Counted from the first letter of the stretch, positions 26,099 through 34,946 are shown. The stretch is 64,000 bases of DNA from Bradyrhizobium amphicarpaeae (GCF_002266435.3 NZ_CP029426.2:3378001-3442000); one strand, 5' to 3'. Translations and numbers: made by a program. Notes: a model not told the origin generated them from the letters alone.

Positions 26099-27001
26099 AT
26101 GGCCCGCCGTCCCGCCAGCATTTCCACTCTGCCTCTCAACGCGCTCCGCTCATTCGAGGCGGCGGCGCGCCATCTGAGCTTCACCAAGGCCGGTCTCGAA
26201 CTTCGGGTATCGCAGGCAGCCGTGAGCCAGCAGGTTCGGGCGCTGGAAGAGAGTCTGCGCGTCAAGCTCTTCAAGCGACTGACCCGCGGGCTTGCTCTCA
26301 CGGAAGAAGGCGAGACGCTACAGCCCGTCATATCAAGCGCCTTCAGCCAGATCAGTCAGGTCCTGGATCGGTTCGAGAATGGCCGCATGCGTGAGAGCAT
26401 CGCCATCGGTGTGGTGGGGACGTTTGCGTCGGGTTGGCTGCTTCCTCGCCTCGGGAGCTTCACCTCGAGCCATCCGCATATCGACGTCAGGATCTTCGCG
26501 AACAACAACCGTGTGGACCTCGGCGGCGAAGGATTGGACTATGCCATTCGCTTTGGCGACGGTGCGTGGCACGGAACGAACGCCGAGCGTCTGGTCGAGG
26601 CTCACTTCACTCCGATGTGCGCGCCTGATGTCGCGAAGCGCCTCAAAGATCCGGTCGACCTCCACAAGGAGGTGCTGTTGCGCTCGTATCGGCCGGGCGA
26701 ATGGGCGCACTGGTTCGAGACGGTAAAATGCAGGCAACCGCGGATGACCGGCCCGATTTTCGACTCGTCGGTCTCCCTGGCCCATGCGGCAGCTCAAGGT
26801 GCCGGCGTCTCGCTGTTGCCGGTCGTTTTGTTTTCCGACGACCTGGCGCGCAAGCGGCTGGTTTGCCCGTATGACAGTCAAGCCTTTCTGGGATCTTATT
26901 GGCTCACGTCCCTGAAATCGAAAAAGCTCTCACCTGCCATGAAAGCATTTCGCGACTGGATATTGGCCGAGTGCAAGAAGAAGAGACCACGCAGCGCATA
27001 A
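26099..27001 (+). CDS. LysR family regulator, AmpR-like by position
   Basis: The 300-residue protein has a LysR N-terminal winged helix-turn-helix (STLPLNALRSFEAAARHLSF; VSQAAVSQQVRALEE) and a periplasmic-binding-like effector domain (about 95-295). GcvA/AmpR-type features include LTEEGETLQPVISSAF, IAIGVVGTFASGWLLPRL and AHAAAQGAGVSLLPVVLF. Divergent placement against a class A beta-lactamase is the classical AmpR/PenR arrangement, in which cell-wall fragments switch the regulator to activate bla; whether that holds here is inferred. The start at 26099 matches the usual short N-terminus before the helix-turn-helix. Confidence 0.88.
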   Translation: MARRPASISTLPLNALRSFEAAARHLSFTKAGLELRVSQAAVSQQVRALEESLRVKLFKRLTRGLALTEEGETLQPVISSAFSQISQVLDRFENGRMRESIAIGVVGTFASGWLLPRLGSFTSSHPHIDVRIFANNNRVDLGGEGLDYAIRFGDGAWHGTNAERLVEAHFTPMCAPDVAKRLKDPVDLHKEVLLRSYRPGEWAHWFETVKCRQPRMTGPIFDSSVSLAHAAAQGAGVSLLPVVLFSDDLARKRLVCPYDSQAFLGSYWLTSLKSKKLSPAMKAFRDWILAECKKKRPRSA

Positions 27002-27089
27002 GCCTTCTCCATTCTGGCGAAGTGCGTTGAGCGCGGTCCTCGATGCTGACCGAAACTCAGGCGGGTCCCCGCCCTCCGGGCGGCAAGTC

Positions 27090-27245
27090 TCAGTGCTTGA
27101 CGTCTCTGAGGACGCCCGCCAGGCCGTCGATCATGGACTTGACCCAACGGTCGTCTCTCGCGAGGGCCTCGGTCTTCAATCTCAGCTGATCTTCATCCGT
27201 GAGCGGCAGCGGTGGCGGCGGAGCGTTCTTTTCAATGAACATCAT
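27090..27245 (-). CDS. Small acidic/basic protein (51 aa), unknown function
   Basis: A reading frame from tandem ATG codons at 27245 and 27242 gives 51 residues: a Pro-rich head (NAPPPPLPLTDEDQL), then an amphipathic helical stretch (KTEALARDDRWVKSMIDGLA) ending RDVKH. A GAGAGG ribosome site lies about seven bases upstream. There is no membrane segment or known motif. The composition looks like a genuine small soluble protein, but the gene is isolated between LysR and another small gene, so the call rests on the ribosome site and codon pattern. Confidence 0.5.
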   Translation of the reverse strand: MMFIEKNAPPPPLPLTDEDQLRLKTEALARDDRWVKSMIDGLAGVLRDVKH

Positions 27246-27429
27246 CACTGGACCTCTCAAGGGGCAAGACTCCCTGATGTCGATCGTTCCCGAGCGAGTG
27301 TCTTTTTGCACTCCGCGCCCCGGTCTGAGGTAAGTTCTCATCCGTCCAAAATAGGCCTTGCGCTGCCTCCGCAATGGGTAGCTACTGCGCGCCTCAGCGC
27401 GCCACGCTGCTCAGCCGTCGGAGGGCGCA

Positions 27430-27594
27430 ATGCAGAGCTACGTAAACCACGAAAACATCAGACGTTACGAGAAGCTCATCGCGATCAGTGAGGGTGACCC
27501 GTCACGCGATGAAGCACGGTATCAGACGCTGTTGCGACTCCTGGCCGAGGAAAAAGCCAAGGACGTACGGCCGGACGACTGGCCGAACGTCTGA
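27430..27594 (+). CDS. Small soluble protein (54 aa), unknown function
   Basis: The ATG at 27430 is preceded by GGAGGG about five bases upstream. The 54-residue product is hydrophilic and probably helical: NHENIRRYEKLIAISEGD, PSRDEARYQTLLRLLAEEKA, ending DDWPNV. No cysteine, signal or known domain is seen. Small proteins of this type occur widely in Bradyrhizobium genomes without assigned function. It lies alone; the next gene on either side is on the minus strand. Confidence 0.6.
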   Translation: MQSYVNHENIRRYEKLIAISEGDPSRDEARYQTLLRLLAEEKAKDVRPDDWPNV

Positions 27595-27707
27595 TCTGGA
27601 CCGCCCATTGGCGGCGTCGATCCAATTCGGCTTCAAGTTCCGCTTCGGGGCCGCATGTCCGATTTGCCGCCGAATCGGACATCCAGCAATTGCGGGGAGG
27701 GGGCGCG

Positions 27708-28685
27708 TCAGTGCTCTTTGCGCGCCGCCAGGCGACGCGCGATCGGCATCAGCATGTATGGGGCGAGGTGGATCGGAAACTGCGTCATCGCGAAATAGAG
27801 CCAGGTGGTGGGCGGCAATGCGCCGGCGGTTGCCGCAAGCATCAGGCCGAGATTGCGCTGTGACACCATCAGGCCGAGCGCCAGCGCGCGCCCGGTGCCG
27901 ATGCGGCGGAACAGCAGCGTGGTGATCGCGAGCAGGGTGAAATAGATCGCGAACGAGAGAGCCGCGAGGCCAAGGGTGAATAGCGGCTGCGCGACGAGGT
28001 CGCTGACGACGTCGCCCATGATCGCGGCAGCGAAGACGAAGAGGATGATGATGTTGAGGCCGTCGATCGGCGTCTTGTGACGCTGGATCGCCTCTGCGCC
28101 GAAGATCCATCGGATGGCGGTGGCGGCCAGCAGCGATGCTGCGAGGATGCCGAGCAGTTTCAGGCCCAGCGTCAGCGGCGTGACGCTGAGCATGTCGCCG
28201 AGGAAGAGGCCCGCGAACAGCGAGGCCGTGAAGGGCACCAGCGCGGTCGACGTCACCAGCGTGATCAGCACCAGCGTGGCATCGAGCCCCATCAGCGCGG
28301 CCAGTGCCGGAGAGGCCATCATCGGCGAGGCCATGCTCTGGAGCATCAGTGCGAGCGAAAGCCCGGGCGCGCCGGCCGTGAGCCCGGTGGCGTGGGCGAT
28401 CAACCCGACGATCAGCGGCACACCGATCGTGGTCCAGGCCGTGGCAGTTGCCACCAGCGCCGGCCGGCGCAGATGGCTGTAGAGGGCGGCCAGATCGACC
28501 CGCATGAAGGAGATGCAGAGCAGGCACAGGATGGCCTCGGTGAGATAAGGGCGCAGCAGCGCGCCGAGCGATGGCACCGCGGCCGCGATGAAAACGACGG
28601 CGGCAACCCCGCGCGTGCCCTGGCTGCCGAGCCATGACAGGACGCGCAGCGGGTAGGCGAGAGTCGTTGGGAGGGTGGACGGCAT
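27708..28685 (-). CDS. Bile acid:sodium symporter-like (BASS/SBF fold) transporter
   Basis: A 325-residue protein with about ten hydrophobic helices. It resembles the bile-acid:sodium symporter superfamily: SFMRVDLAALYSHLRRP after two helices, a mid-protein MLQSMASPMMASPALAALMG with paired polar/Pro breaks, and a late VSQRNLGLMLAAT, equivalent to the crossing-helix motif. It probably moves an organic anion with sodium or protons; the substrate is unknown. The ATG at 28685 removes an upstream stretch that lies in a palindrome. The esterase gene lies upstream on the same strand, with that palindrome between. Confidence 0.75.
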   Translation of the reverse strand: MPSTLPTTLAYPLRVLSWLGSQGTRGVAAVVFIAAAVPSLGALLRPYLTEAILCLLCISFMRVDLAALYSHLRRPALVATATAWTTIGVPLIVGLIAHATGLTAGAPGLSLALMLQSMASPMMASPALAALMGLDATLVLITLVTSTALVPFTASLFAGLFLGDMLSVTPLTLGLKLLGILAASLLAATAIRWIFGAEAIQRHKTPIDGLNIIILFVFAAAIMGDVVSDLVAQPLFTLGLAALSFAIYFTLLAITTLLFRRIGTGRALALGLMVSQRNLGLMLAATAGALPPTTWLYFAMTQFPIHLAPYMLMPIARRLAARKEH

Positions 28686-28703
28686 TGCGATGAGTGTCGC
28701 CTG

Positions 28704-28794
28704 CGTAGCCCGGATGAGCGCAGCGATATCCGGGACAGGTATTTGCGAGGGGTGAGAGCGGTCCCGCATGTCGCTGTCGCTCATGCGGGCTACG
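28704..28794. repeat. Bradyrhizobium-type palindrome, copy 3
   Basis: Left arm CGTAGCCCGGATGAGCGCAGC pairs with the right arm, which ends GCTCATGCGGGCTACG at 28794. It is the same family as 3001-3083 and 4948-5027, with a few mismatches between arms (CCGGATG against CATGCGGG). It lies between the esterase and transporter genes. Confidence 0.85.
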
Positions 28795-28802
28795 GAAGTT
28801 CG

Positions 28803-29750
28803 CTAACCCAATCCCTTTAGCCAAGCGCCGATCTCGCCGACGGCGACATTGGCCTGTGGCAGCAGCTTGCCCATGGTGAAGAAGCCGTGGAACTGGCCCG
28901 GATAGTGCTTGGTGGTTACGGGCACGCCGGCCTGCTTGAGCCGCGCGGCATATTCGTCGCCTTCGTCGCGCAGCGGATCGGCGCCGGCGGTCAGCACATA
29001 GGCCGGCGGCAGGCCGGCCAGGCTTTGCGCGCGCGCCGGTGAAGCGCGCCAGTCGTGGATGTCGGCGACGCCATTGAGGTAGTGGTCGCGAAACCAGCGG
29101 ATCACCGAATGCGTCAGCAGCACGCTGGTCTCGGGCTCGCGGTGGGAGCCGTGGGTCATGGCGAAATCGGTCGCCGGATAGATCAGCACCTGGGCCGCGA
29201 GCGCAGGGCCGCCGGCGTCGCGCGCGGCGAGCGCCACGACCGCGGTGAGATTGCCGCCGGCGCTGTCGCCGCCAATCGACAGGCGCGAGGCATCGATGCC
29301 GAGATCGCGCGCGTTCGCCGCGATCCATTGGGTCGCCGCGATGGCGTCATCGGCGGCAGCGGGAAACTTGTGCTCGGGCGCGAGGCGGTAGTCGACCGAG
29401 ATCACGATCAGCGCGCCGGCGTCGGCCAGCTGGCGGCAGACGACGTCGTGGGAGTCGAGATCGCCGATCACCCAGCCGCCGCCATGGAAGAACACCAGCG
29501 CCGGCGCCAGGCCGTCGTGCCGGCGCGGCTCCTTGGGCACGTACAGGCGGGCGGGGATTACCGCGTGCGGGGCCGGGATCGAGAGCGGCGTGACGCGGGC
29601 AAGTTCCGGCGGCTCGGGGTTGGTGGCAAAGCGGGCCTGCGAATAATAGGCGCGCGCTTCTGGCGCGGTCAGGGCTTCGTAGGCGGGGCGGCCGGCCTCC
29701 TGGAAGGCCTTGTAGACGGCGGCGGCATCGGGATCGAGCACCACGGGCAT
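28803..29750 (-). CDS. Alpha/beta hydrolase, hormone-sensitive-lipase-type esterase
   Basis: The 315-residue enzyme has the HSL family signature: oxyanion-hole motif HGGGWVIGD, nucleophile elbow GDSAGGN, catalytic Asp in AGADPLRDEGD, and His in GQFHGFF. It should hydrolyse short- to medium-chain esters in the cytoplasm; no signal peptide is present. The ATG at 29750 (MPVVLDPDAA) fits the usual length; a TTG-type start four codons earlier is less likely. It may share a transcript with the downstream transporter, although a palindrome lies between them. Confidence 0.9.
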   Translation of the reverse strand: MPVVLDPDAAAVYKAFQEAGRPAYEALTAPEARAYYSQARFATNPEPPELARVTPLSIPAPHAVIPARLYVPKEPRRHDGLAPALVFFHGGGWVIGDLDSHDVVCRQLADAGALIVISVDYRLAPEHKFPAAADDAIAATQWIAANARDLGIDASRLSIGGDSAGGNLTAVVALAARDAGGPALAAQVLIYPATDFAMTHGSHREPETSVLLTHSVIRWFRDHYLNGVADIHDWRASPARAQSLAGLPPAYVLTAGADPLRDEGDEYAARLKQAGVPVTTKHYPGQFHGFFTMGKLLPQANVAVGEIGAWLKGLG

Positions 29751-29999
29751 GGAACGGCGCACCTCTGGGTTTCCGGTTATCGTTGGACGTCGTTTTCGGG
29801 CGCGATGCCCGCTTCGCGCCCTTGGGAGGGGGGATTCGACTATCCCACCCGTCAGCCGGTCTGGCCAGCGGGCGGCGGGCAGGGCAGGGATGCCCGCCCT
29901 TCCCCCGCCGTATTCGCCGTGTTAACCGGAGGGCCTGCGAGCGGCGGTATCCCCTGTAGAATGTCCAACAAGCCCGATTCGCTGTTGAAGCCGCGCGAG

Positions 30000-30980
30000 A
30001 TGTTTCGAACCATTACCCTGACAGGTCTTGCGGCGCTTTTGGCCGCCACCGCACTGACGGCTGCGACGCCGGCCCAGGCGCAGATCGGCACGATCTTTTC
30101 CGATCCGCCGCCGCTGCGGCCGCCCGGCAACATTCCGCGCGGTCAGCCCCAGCCGCAGCAGATCCCCGATGACGACGAGGAAGTGCCGGAGCTGCCGCCT
30201 CAGGGCCGCGTGCTGCCGTCGCGCCCGATGCCTCCGCCTCAGGGACGGCAGGGCAATGTGATGCCGGGACCGGTCGAGAGTCAGCCGTTGGCGCCGCCGC
30301 CGGGCTCCACCGTCGCGCCGCCGAACCAGCTGCCGTCCACCGCGGTTGCGCCGCCGGGCGCGCCGGGTCGCCAGCCGCAGCAGAAGGGCGGGCCGGGCGG
30401 CGCCGTGCCGCAGACCCCGGCCAGCCTGCAGCCGGGCGACGAGGTCGTGACCGAGCCGCCGGCCCAGAAGATCGTGAACAAGAAGGCGACCTTCTCGGGC
30501 CTCGACAAGATCACCGGGCGCATCATCAATTTCGACGAGGAGATCGGCGAGACCGTCCAGTTCGGCGCGCTCAGGGTCAAGACCGACGCCTGCTACACGC
30601 GGCCGGCGACGGAAGCCACCAACACCGACGCCTTCGTCGAGGTCGACGAGATCACTCTGCAGGGTGAGGTGAAGCGCATCTTCTCGGGCTGGATGTATGC
30701 GGCAAGTCCGGGCCTGCATGGCGTCGAGCATCCGATCTACGACATCTGGCTCACCGACTGCAAAGAGCCGCAGCAGACCATTGCGACCGCAGCGCCGGAT
30801 CCTGCGACCAAGCCTGCACCTCCGCCGCCGGCTGCGCAGAAGAAGGCCGCGCCGAAGCAGGTGCAGCAGCGTCCGCCGCAGCCTCTGCCGCCGATCCAGC
30901 AGCAGCAACCGGCCCCGCCTCCGCCCCCGCCGCCGGAGCAGCGGCCGGGTCTGTTCGGCATCCCCGGGTTTGGCCGTTAG
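30000..30980 (+). CDS. Secreted Pro-rich DUF2155 protein
   Basis: The product has a signal peptide (MFRTITLTGLAALLAATALT, cleavage about after AQA). A Pro/Gln-rich region (about 35-145) precedes the DUF2155 domain (about 150-265: KIVNKKATFSGLDKITGRII; VQFGALRVKTDACYTRP; FSGWMYAASPGLHGVEHPIY; DIWLTDC), and a Pro/Gln tail ends IPGFGR. The domain's function is unknown. In Rhizobiales it is often encoded beside the NDUFA12-like gene and aat, as here with aat convergent just downstream. The start is uncertain: ATG at 29961 would add 13 residues; 30000 gives the cleaner signal peptide. Confidence 0.85.
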   Translation: MFRTITLTGLAALLAATALTAATPAQAQIGTIFSDPPPLRPPGNIPRGQPQPQQIPDDDEEVPELPPQGRVLPSRPMPPPQGRQGNVMPGPVESQPLAPPPGSTVAPPNQLPSTAVAPPGAPGRQPQQKGGPGGAVPQTPASLQPGDEVVTEPPAQKIVNKKATFSGLDKITGRIINFDEEIGETVQFGALRVKTDACYTRPATEATNTDAFVEVDEITLQGEVKRIFSGWMYAASPGLHGVEHPIYDIWLTDCKEPQQTIATAAPDPATKPAPPPPAAQKKAAPKQVQQRPPQPLPPIQQQQPAPPPPPPPEQRPGLFGIPGFGR

Positions 30981-31020
30981 GCCAAATCCCCCAGGGTTGG
31001 CCGCTAGGCCTGGCTGTCGA

Positions 31021-31701
31021 TCATTGCCGCGCGGCGATGATCTCGAGCGCGCGTGCGCCCGGGATCGCCTCACCCGCAGAGAGCTTCAGGAAATCGCCGG
31101 GATCGCCCGCGAGCGCCTTGTCGAGCAGCGCGGTGTAGCGCCGCCGCGAGATTTCGGCCGCGCCGAAGCTCTTCAGATGGTCCGTGACATATTGGGTGTC
31201 GAGCAGCTCGAAGCCGCCATGGATCAGCCGCGCGACCAGATGCACCAGCGCGACCTTGGAGGCATCGCGCGCGGTGTGGAACATGCTCTCGCCGAAGAAG
31301 GCGCGTCCGAGGCTGACGCCATATAGCCCGCCGACGAGGTCCTCGCCCTGCCACGCCTCGACGCTGTGGCAATGGCCGAGCTCGTAGAGGCCGCCGTAGA
31401 GGTCACGGATGCGCTTGTTGATCCAGGTGTCCTCGCGTCCGGCCTGCGGCGCGGCGCAGCCGGCGATCGTCGCCTTGAACGCGGTGTTGACGGTGACGCG
31501 AAACACATCCGAACGCACGGTGCGCGCGAGCCGCGAGGCGACGCGAAATCCGTCGAGGGGGATGACGCCGCGCAGCTCCGGCTCGACCCAGAACAGGGTC
31601 GGATCTTCGGCGCTTTCGGCCATCGGAAAGATGCCGCAGGCATAGGCGCGCAGCAGCACGGCCGGTGTGATTTCAGACGGAGCGGAGTCGCGCGAAGTCA
31701 T
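31021..31701 (-). CDS. aat: Leucyl/phenylalanyl-tRNA--protein transferase
   Basis: The 226-residue enzyme adds Leu or Phe from charged tRNA to the N-terminal Lys/Arg of proteins, marking them for ClpAP (N-degron pathway). Family signatures are clear: [83 protein letters not shown] and [16 protein letters not shown]. The ATG at 31701 is used; a TTG three codons upstream is less likely. It converges with DUF2155 and follows the phosphorelay operon only by position; the conserved accC neighbour lies 3 kb away. Confidence 0.95.
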   Translation of the reverse strand: MTSRDSAPSEITPAVLLRAYACGIFPMAESAEDPTLFWVEPELRGVIPLDGFRVASRLARTVRSDVFRVTVNTAFKATIAGCAAPQAGREDTWINKRIRDLYGGLYELGHCHSVEAWQGEDLVGGLYGVSLGRAFFGESMFHTARDASKVALVHLVARLIHGGFELLDTQYVTDHLKSFGAAEISRRRYTALLDKALAGDPGDFLKLSAGEAIPGARALEIIAARQ

Positions 31702-31763
31702 GGTTCGCAATCATAGCAGGATCGCGATGCCGTTGCGATGGGGGGCGCGGCAGGGCGCGAAGA

Positions 31764-32879
31764 TCAGCTCGCGGCCGCCGTGCTGGTCCTGTTGGGGGCT
31801 ACGGGCATGCGCGCGAATTTCAGAACGATCCGGGTTCCGGAATGGGCGGGATCGCGCTCGACCACGGCGTCGAGCTTGGAGGCCATGGCCGCGACGATGC
31901 GCTGGCCCATGCCGGTGGAGCGCGGGTCGGCCTTGACGTTGTCGCCGACGCCGTTGTCGGTGATCGACAGCAGGACATCCTCGCCGTCGGCGTGCAGCTC
32001 GACATGAATCGGGCCGGCGCGGTCAGGATAGGCGTATTTCACCGCGTTCATCACCAGCTCGTTGACGATGATGCCGACGGCGACCGCGCGGTCGGGATCG
32101 ATCTCGATCGGCTCGGCCTTCAGCGTCAGGCGCGACATCCGGTTGCCTTCGGCCGAGCGGCGGAGATCCTCGAGCAGCGAGTCCAGATACTGGTTCAGGA
32201 CCACGCTCTTCAGATCCTGCGAGGTGTAGAGGCGGCGGTGCACCTGCGCGACCGCGGCGACGCGGCCCATCGCGTTGGTCAGTGCCGCCTTGACCTCGTC
32301 CTGGGCGGCGGAGCTTGCCTGCAGGTGCAGCAGCGAGGCGATGATCTGGAGCGAGTTGCCGACGCGGTGGTTGACTTCGCGCAGCAGCATTTCGCGCTCG
32401 GCAGCGAGAGCTGCATAGCGGTCGCGCGAGGCGTGGATCTCAGCTTCGGCTTCCTCGCGCGCCCTCTGCAATTCCGACTGGCGCAGCGCGCCTTCGGCGG
32501 CGACGTGGAGCAGGGGGATGAAATCGCCGGTGACGTCCTTGACCAGATAGTCGGCCGCGCCGGCCTTCAGCGCCGTGACCGCGATGCTGGAATCCTGCGA
32601 GGCCGTGACGAACACCACGGGCGGCGAGCCCGGGATCGCCATGATCTGCTCCAGCGTCTCCAGCCCGTCGAGGCCGGGCATGTACTGGTCGAGTGCCACC
32701 ACGTCGATGATGCCGTCGATGTTGCTTTCGGCACACGCGCGGCGGATGCGATCCAGGCCTTCCTCGCCACTGGCGGCATGGACGACCCTGTAGCCGCGCC
32801 GCGTCAGGCCGCGATCGACCAGGCGCGCCAGCGCACCGTCGTCGTCGATGTAGAGCAGGGTTGGCGTGCGCTGGTTCAT
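31764..32879 (-). CDS. Receiver-HisKA_2 histidine kinase (REC-HWE/HisKA_2 type)
   Basis: A soluble 371-residue protein. The N-terminal receiver (about 5-125) has LLYIDDDG and phospho-acceptor D64 in ALDQYMPG. A short coiled coil leads to a HisKA_2 domain, EREMLLREVNHRVGNSLQII (H171), and an HATPase domain (IIVNELVMNAVKYAYP; LSITDNGVG; GMGQRIVAAMAS). Kinases of this class commonly feed the alphaproteobacterial general stress response through PhyR. It is third in an operon: its ATG overlaps the stop of the upstream receiver by 4 bp, implying that the three proteins work together. Confidence 0.88.
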   Translation of the reverse strand: MNQRTPTLLYIDDDGALARLVDRGLTRRGYRVVHAASGEEGLDRIRRACAESNIDGIIDVVALDQYMPGLDGLETLEQIMAIPGSPPVVFVTASQDSSIAVTALKAGAADYLVKDVTGDFIPLLHVAAEGALRQSELQRAREEAEAEIHASRDRYAALAAEREMLLREVNHRVGNSLQIIASLLHLQASSAAQDEVKAALTNAMGRVAAVAQVHRRLYTSQDLKSVVLNQYLDSLLEDLRRSAEGNRMSRLTLKAEPIEIDPDRAVAVGIIVNELVMNAVKYAYPDRAGPIHVELHADGEDVLLSITDNGVGDNVKADPRSTGMGQRIVAAMASKLDAVVERDPAHSGTRIVLKFARMPVAPNRTSTAAAS

Positions 32880-33316
32880 GGGGCGGCGGGCGGGACCTGG
32901 ATGACCGAGAAGAACAGCCCAAGCTGCCGGATGGCATTGGCGAAATTCTCGTAGTTGACGGGCTTGGTGATGTAGACGTTGCAGCCGAGCTCGTAGCAAC
33001 GCTTGATTTCCTGGGAATCGTCGGTGGTGGTCAGCACCACCACGGGCGAAGCCTTCAGGTATTTGTTTTCCTTGATCTGCCTCAGGATGTCGATCCCGCT
33101 CATGTCGGGCAGGTTGAGGTCGAGCAGGATCAGCAGCGCGTTGCCCTTCTGCACGAGTCCGCTGCCGTCGGCGCCGAACAGATGCTGCATCGCGTCGGTG
33201 CCGTTGGGGAAGGCGACGATCTCGTTGTTGACTCCCGAGCGGCGGATGTTGCGCTCGATCAGGCGGGCGTGGCCCTCGTCGTCCTCGATCATGATGATGG
33301 TAACAGGCTGGGTCAT
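32876..33316 (-). CDS. Single-domain response regulator, Rcp1-like
   Basis: The 146-residue protein is one receiver of the Rcp1 subclass (seen with phytochrome and CHASE3 kinases): IIMIEDDEGHARLIERNIRR, phospho-acceptor D66 in LLDLNLPDMSG, VVVLTTTDD, and Lys in YITKPVNYENF. It has no output domain. Four-base start/stop overlaps join it both to the upstream kinase (33313-33316) and to the downstream REC-HisKA_2 protein (32876-32879). It probably carries phosphate between the two kinases. Confidence 0.9.
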   Translation of the reverse strand: MTQPVTIIMIEDDEGHARLIERNIRRSGVNNEIVAFPNGTDAMQHLFGADGSGLVQKGNALLILLDLNLPDMSGIDILRQIKENKYLKASPVVVLTTTDDSQEIKRCYELGCNVYITKPVNYENFANAIRQLGLFFSVIQVPPAAP

Positions 33317-34839
33317 CGATCTGCGTTCCGGTTGTTCACGTTCCAGGCGATCGGCAACGTGATGGTGAAGGTGCTGCCCGCGTCCAGTTCCGATGATACC
33401 GACATGGTGCCGCCGAGGCGACGCACAAGTGCACGCACATGCGCAAGACCGATGCCCTGGCCAGGCTTGTCCTGGGTTCCCGCCCGGCGGAATAGGTCGA
33501 AGATCCGCTGGTGATCCTTCGGGTCGATCCCGCGGCCATTGTCGGTGATCTCGAAGATGGCGTAGCCGAGCTTGGTCCGCCCGCGGATTCTGATCTCGCC
33601 GGGCACTCCGCGCTTGAGATACTTGATCGCATTGTCGACCAGATTGGAGAAGATCTGTTCGAGTGCGAGCCGGTCGCTCACGATGTCAGGGAGGGGCTCG
33701 ATGTGGATCTCGGCCTGCGCCTCGGCCGCCTGGTGCGCCAGCGTCGACACGATCGCCTCGATCAGTTCGCGCGTGTCGACCTTCACGGGCTGGAATTCGC
33801 GCCGGCCCTCGCGGGTGAGGTTGAGAATGGCCGAAATCAGCCGGTCCATCTTGGCGATCGACGTCTTGATGAACCTGAGCGCTTCGGAAACATCGTCCGA
33901 GAGCTGCTTGTCGGCCGCTTCGAGCATGATCTCGCCGGGGGTGCCGGGCGCCAGCGGCGGCCCGCCGGCGGGGACCTGGGTGAGGCCGCCGATGCGGCGG
34001 AAGACATCGCCGCTGAGCTCCTCGAGTTCGCTGGTGAAGCCCATGATGTTGACGAGCGGCGAGCGCAGATCGTGGCTGACGATATAGGCAAACCGCTGGA
34101 TCTCGTTGTTGGCCTCGCGCAGGTCGGCGGTACGTTCGTCCACGATGGATTCGAGATTGAAATTGGCGTCGCGCAGCCGCGCTTCAGCCTCGTCACGGGC
34201 GCGGGCCGAGCGCCGCACCAGCCAGATCGAGATCAGCGCCAGCACCACGACGAGACCCGAGCCGATGCCCGTCATCGAAGCGGCGAGGGTCTGGCTGCGG
34301 TCGGAATTGGCGGAGCGGAGGCGGAACAGCCGCTCCTCCTCCTGGATCATCGCGTTCGCGATGGTGGCGATCTTTGCGGTTGTGTTCTGAGCCGCGGCCT
34401 CGCGAACCAAGGCCGTGGATTTGTCCGGCTGGCCCTGCTGGATGAAGCTTATCTCCTGCGCGAACTGGCTGATGCGGGTTTGGATCGCCTCATTCAGCTT
34501 CTGGACGTTCGAGCGTTGCTCTGGATTGTCACTGCTCAAGCGGGTGAGCTTGTCCAGGGCGGGGGGGATGGCGGCGAGCGCGGTTTCATGGTCGACCCTG
34601 AAATTGTCTTCCCGGGTTAGCAGGAGGCCGCGCACTGCGCTTTCGGCACGCCGGATTTCGAGCAGCAGCGCGTTGACCTGGTTCTCCACCTCGATGGTGT
34701 GAACCACCCATCTGTTGTCGTCCCGCGCTTTATTGACCAGGTAGACCGAACCGGCGCTGATGGCGGTCAGCACCAAAAGCCCCGCTGAAAACAGCAGGAT
34801 CTGCCAAAATGTGCGCCGTCGTTGCGCGTCGACGGTCAC
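33313..34839 (-). CDS. Membrane sensor histidine kinase with CHASE3 domain
   Basis: A 508-residue sensor. Membrane helix 1 (WQILLFSAGLLVLTAISAGS), a CHASE3 periplasmic domain (about 35-185; NQVNALLLEIRRAESAVRGL), and helix 2 (about 190-208) lead to a coiled linker, HisKA with YIVSHDLRSPLVNIMG (H256), and HATPase (LVDNAIKYLKRG; ITDNGRGIDP; GQGIGLAHVRALVRRLGG). The GTG at 34839 (VTVDAQRRR) is chosen because AAGG lies just upstream and the N-terminus then fits before helix 1. It heads a three-gene operon and is preceded by a near-perfect sigma-EcfG promoter. Confidence 0.87.
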   Translation of the reverse strand: MTVDAQRRRTFWQILLFSAGLLVLTAISAGSVYLVNKARDDNRWVVHTIEVENQVNALLLEIRRAESAVRGLLLTREDNFRVDHETALAAIPPALDKLTRLSSDNPEQRSNVQKLNEAIQTRISQFAQEISFIQQGQPDKSTALVREAAAQNTTAKIATIANAMIQEEERLFRLRSANSDRSQTLAASMTGIGSGLVVVLALISIWLVRRSARARDEAEARLRDANFNLESIVDERTADLREANNEIQRFAYIVSHDLRSPLVNIMGFTSELEELSGDVFRRIGGLTQVPAGGPPLAPGTPGEIMLEAADKQLSDDVSEALRFIKTSIAKMDRLISAILNLTREGRREFQPVKVDTRELIEAIVSTLAHQAAEAQAEIHIEPLPDIVSDRLALEQIFSNLVDNAIKYLKRGVPGEIRIRGRTKLGYAIFEITDNGRGIDPKDHQRIFDLFRRAGTQDKPGQGIGLAHVRALVRRLGGTMSVSSELDAGSTFTITLPIAWNVNNRNADR

Positions 34840-34906
34840 GGCTGGTACGCCTTGTGAGACTCGGCCGAAATCAAAATGCCCCCTGGGAACTGGCCCCAAC
34901 GTTGGG

Positions 34907-34931
34907 AACGCTATGGCGGCCTAAAGGTTCC
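34907..34931 (-). promoter_or_regulatory. Sigma-EcfG promoter of the phosphorelay operon
   Basis: Minus-strand GGAAC, 16 bases, CGTT: an exact match to the alphaproteobacterial general-stress consensus. It lies 68-92 bp upstream of the GTG start and within the 107 bp separating the operon from accC. Confidence 0.7.
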
Positions 34932-34946
34932 ACAACGAAAACGGAT

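Noticed and set aside
29055..30980. One long plus-strand frame running through the esterase region into DUF2155
   Set aside because: The first 300 codons are antisense to the esterase. The real gene starts at the signal peptide near 30000.
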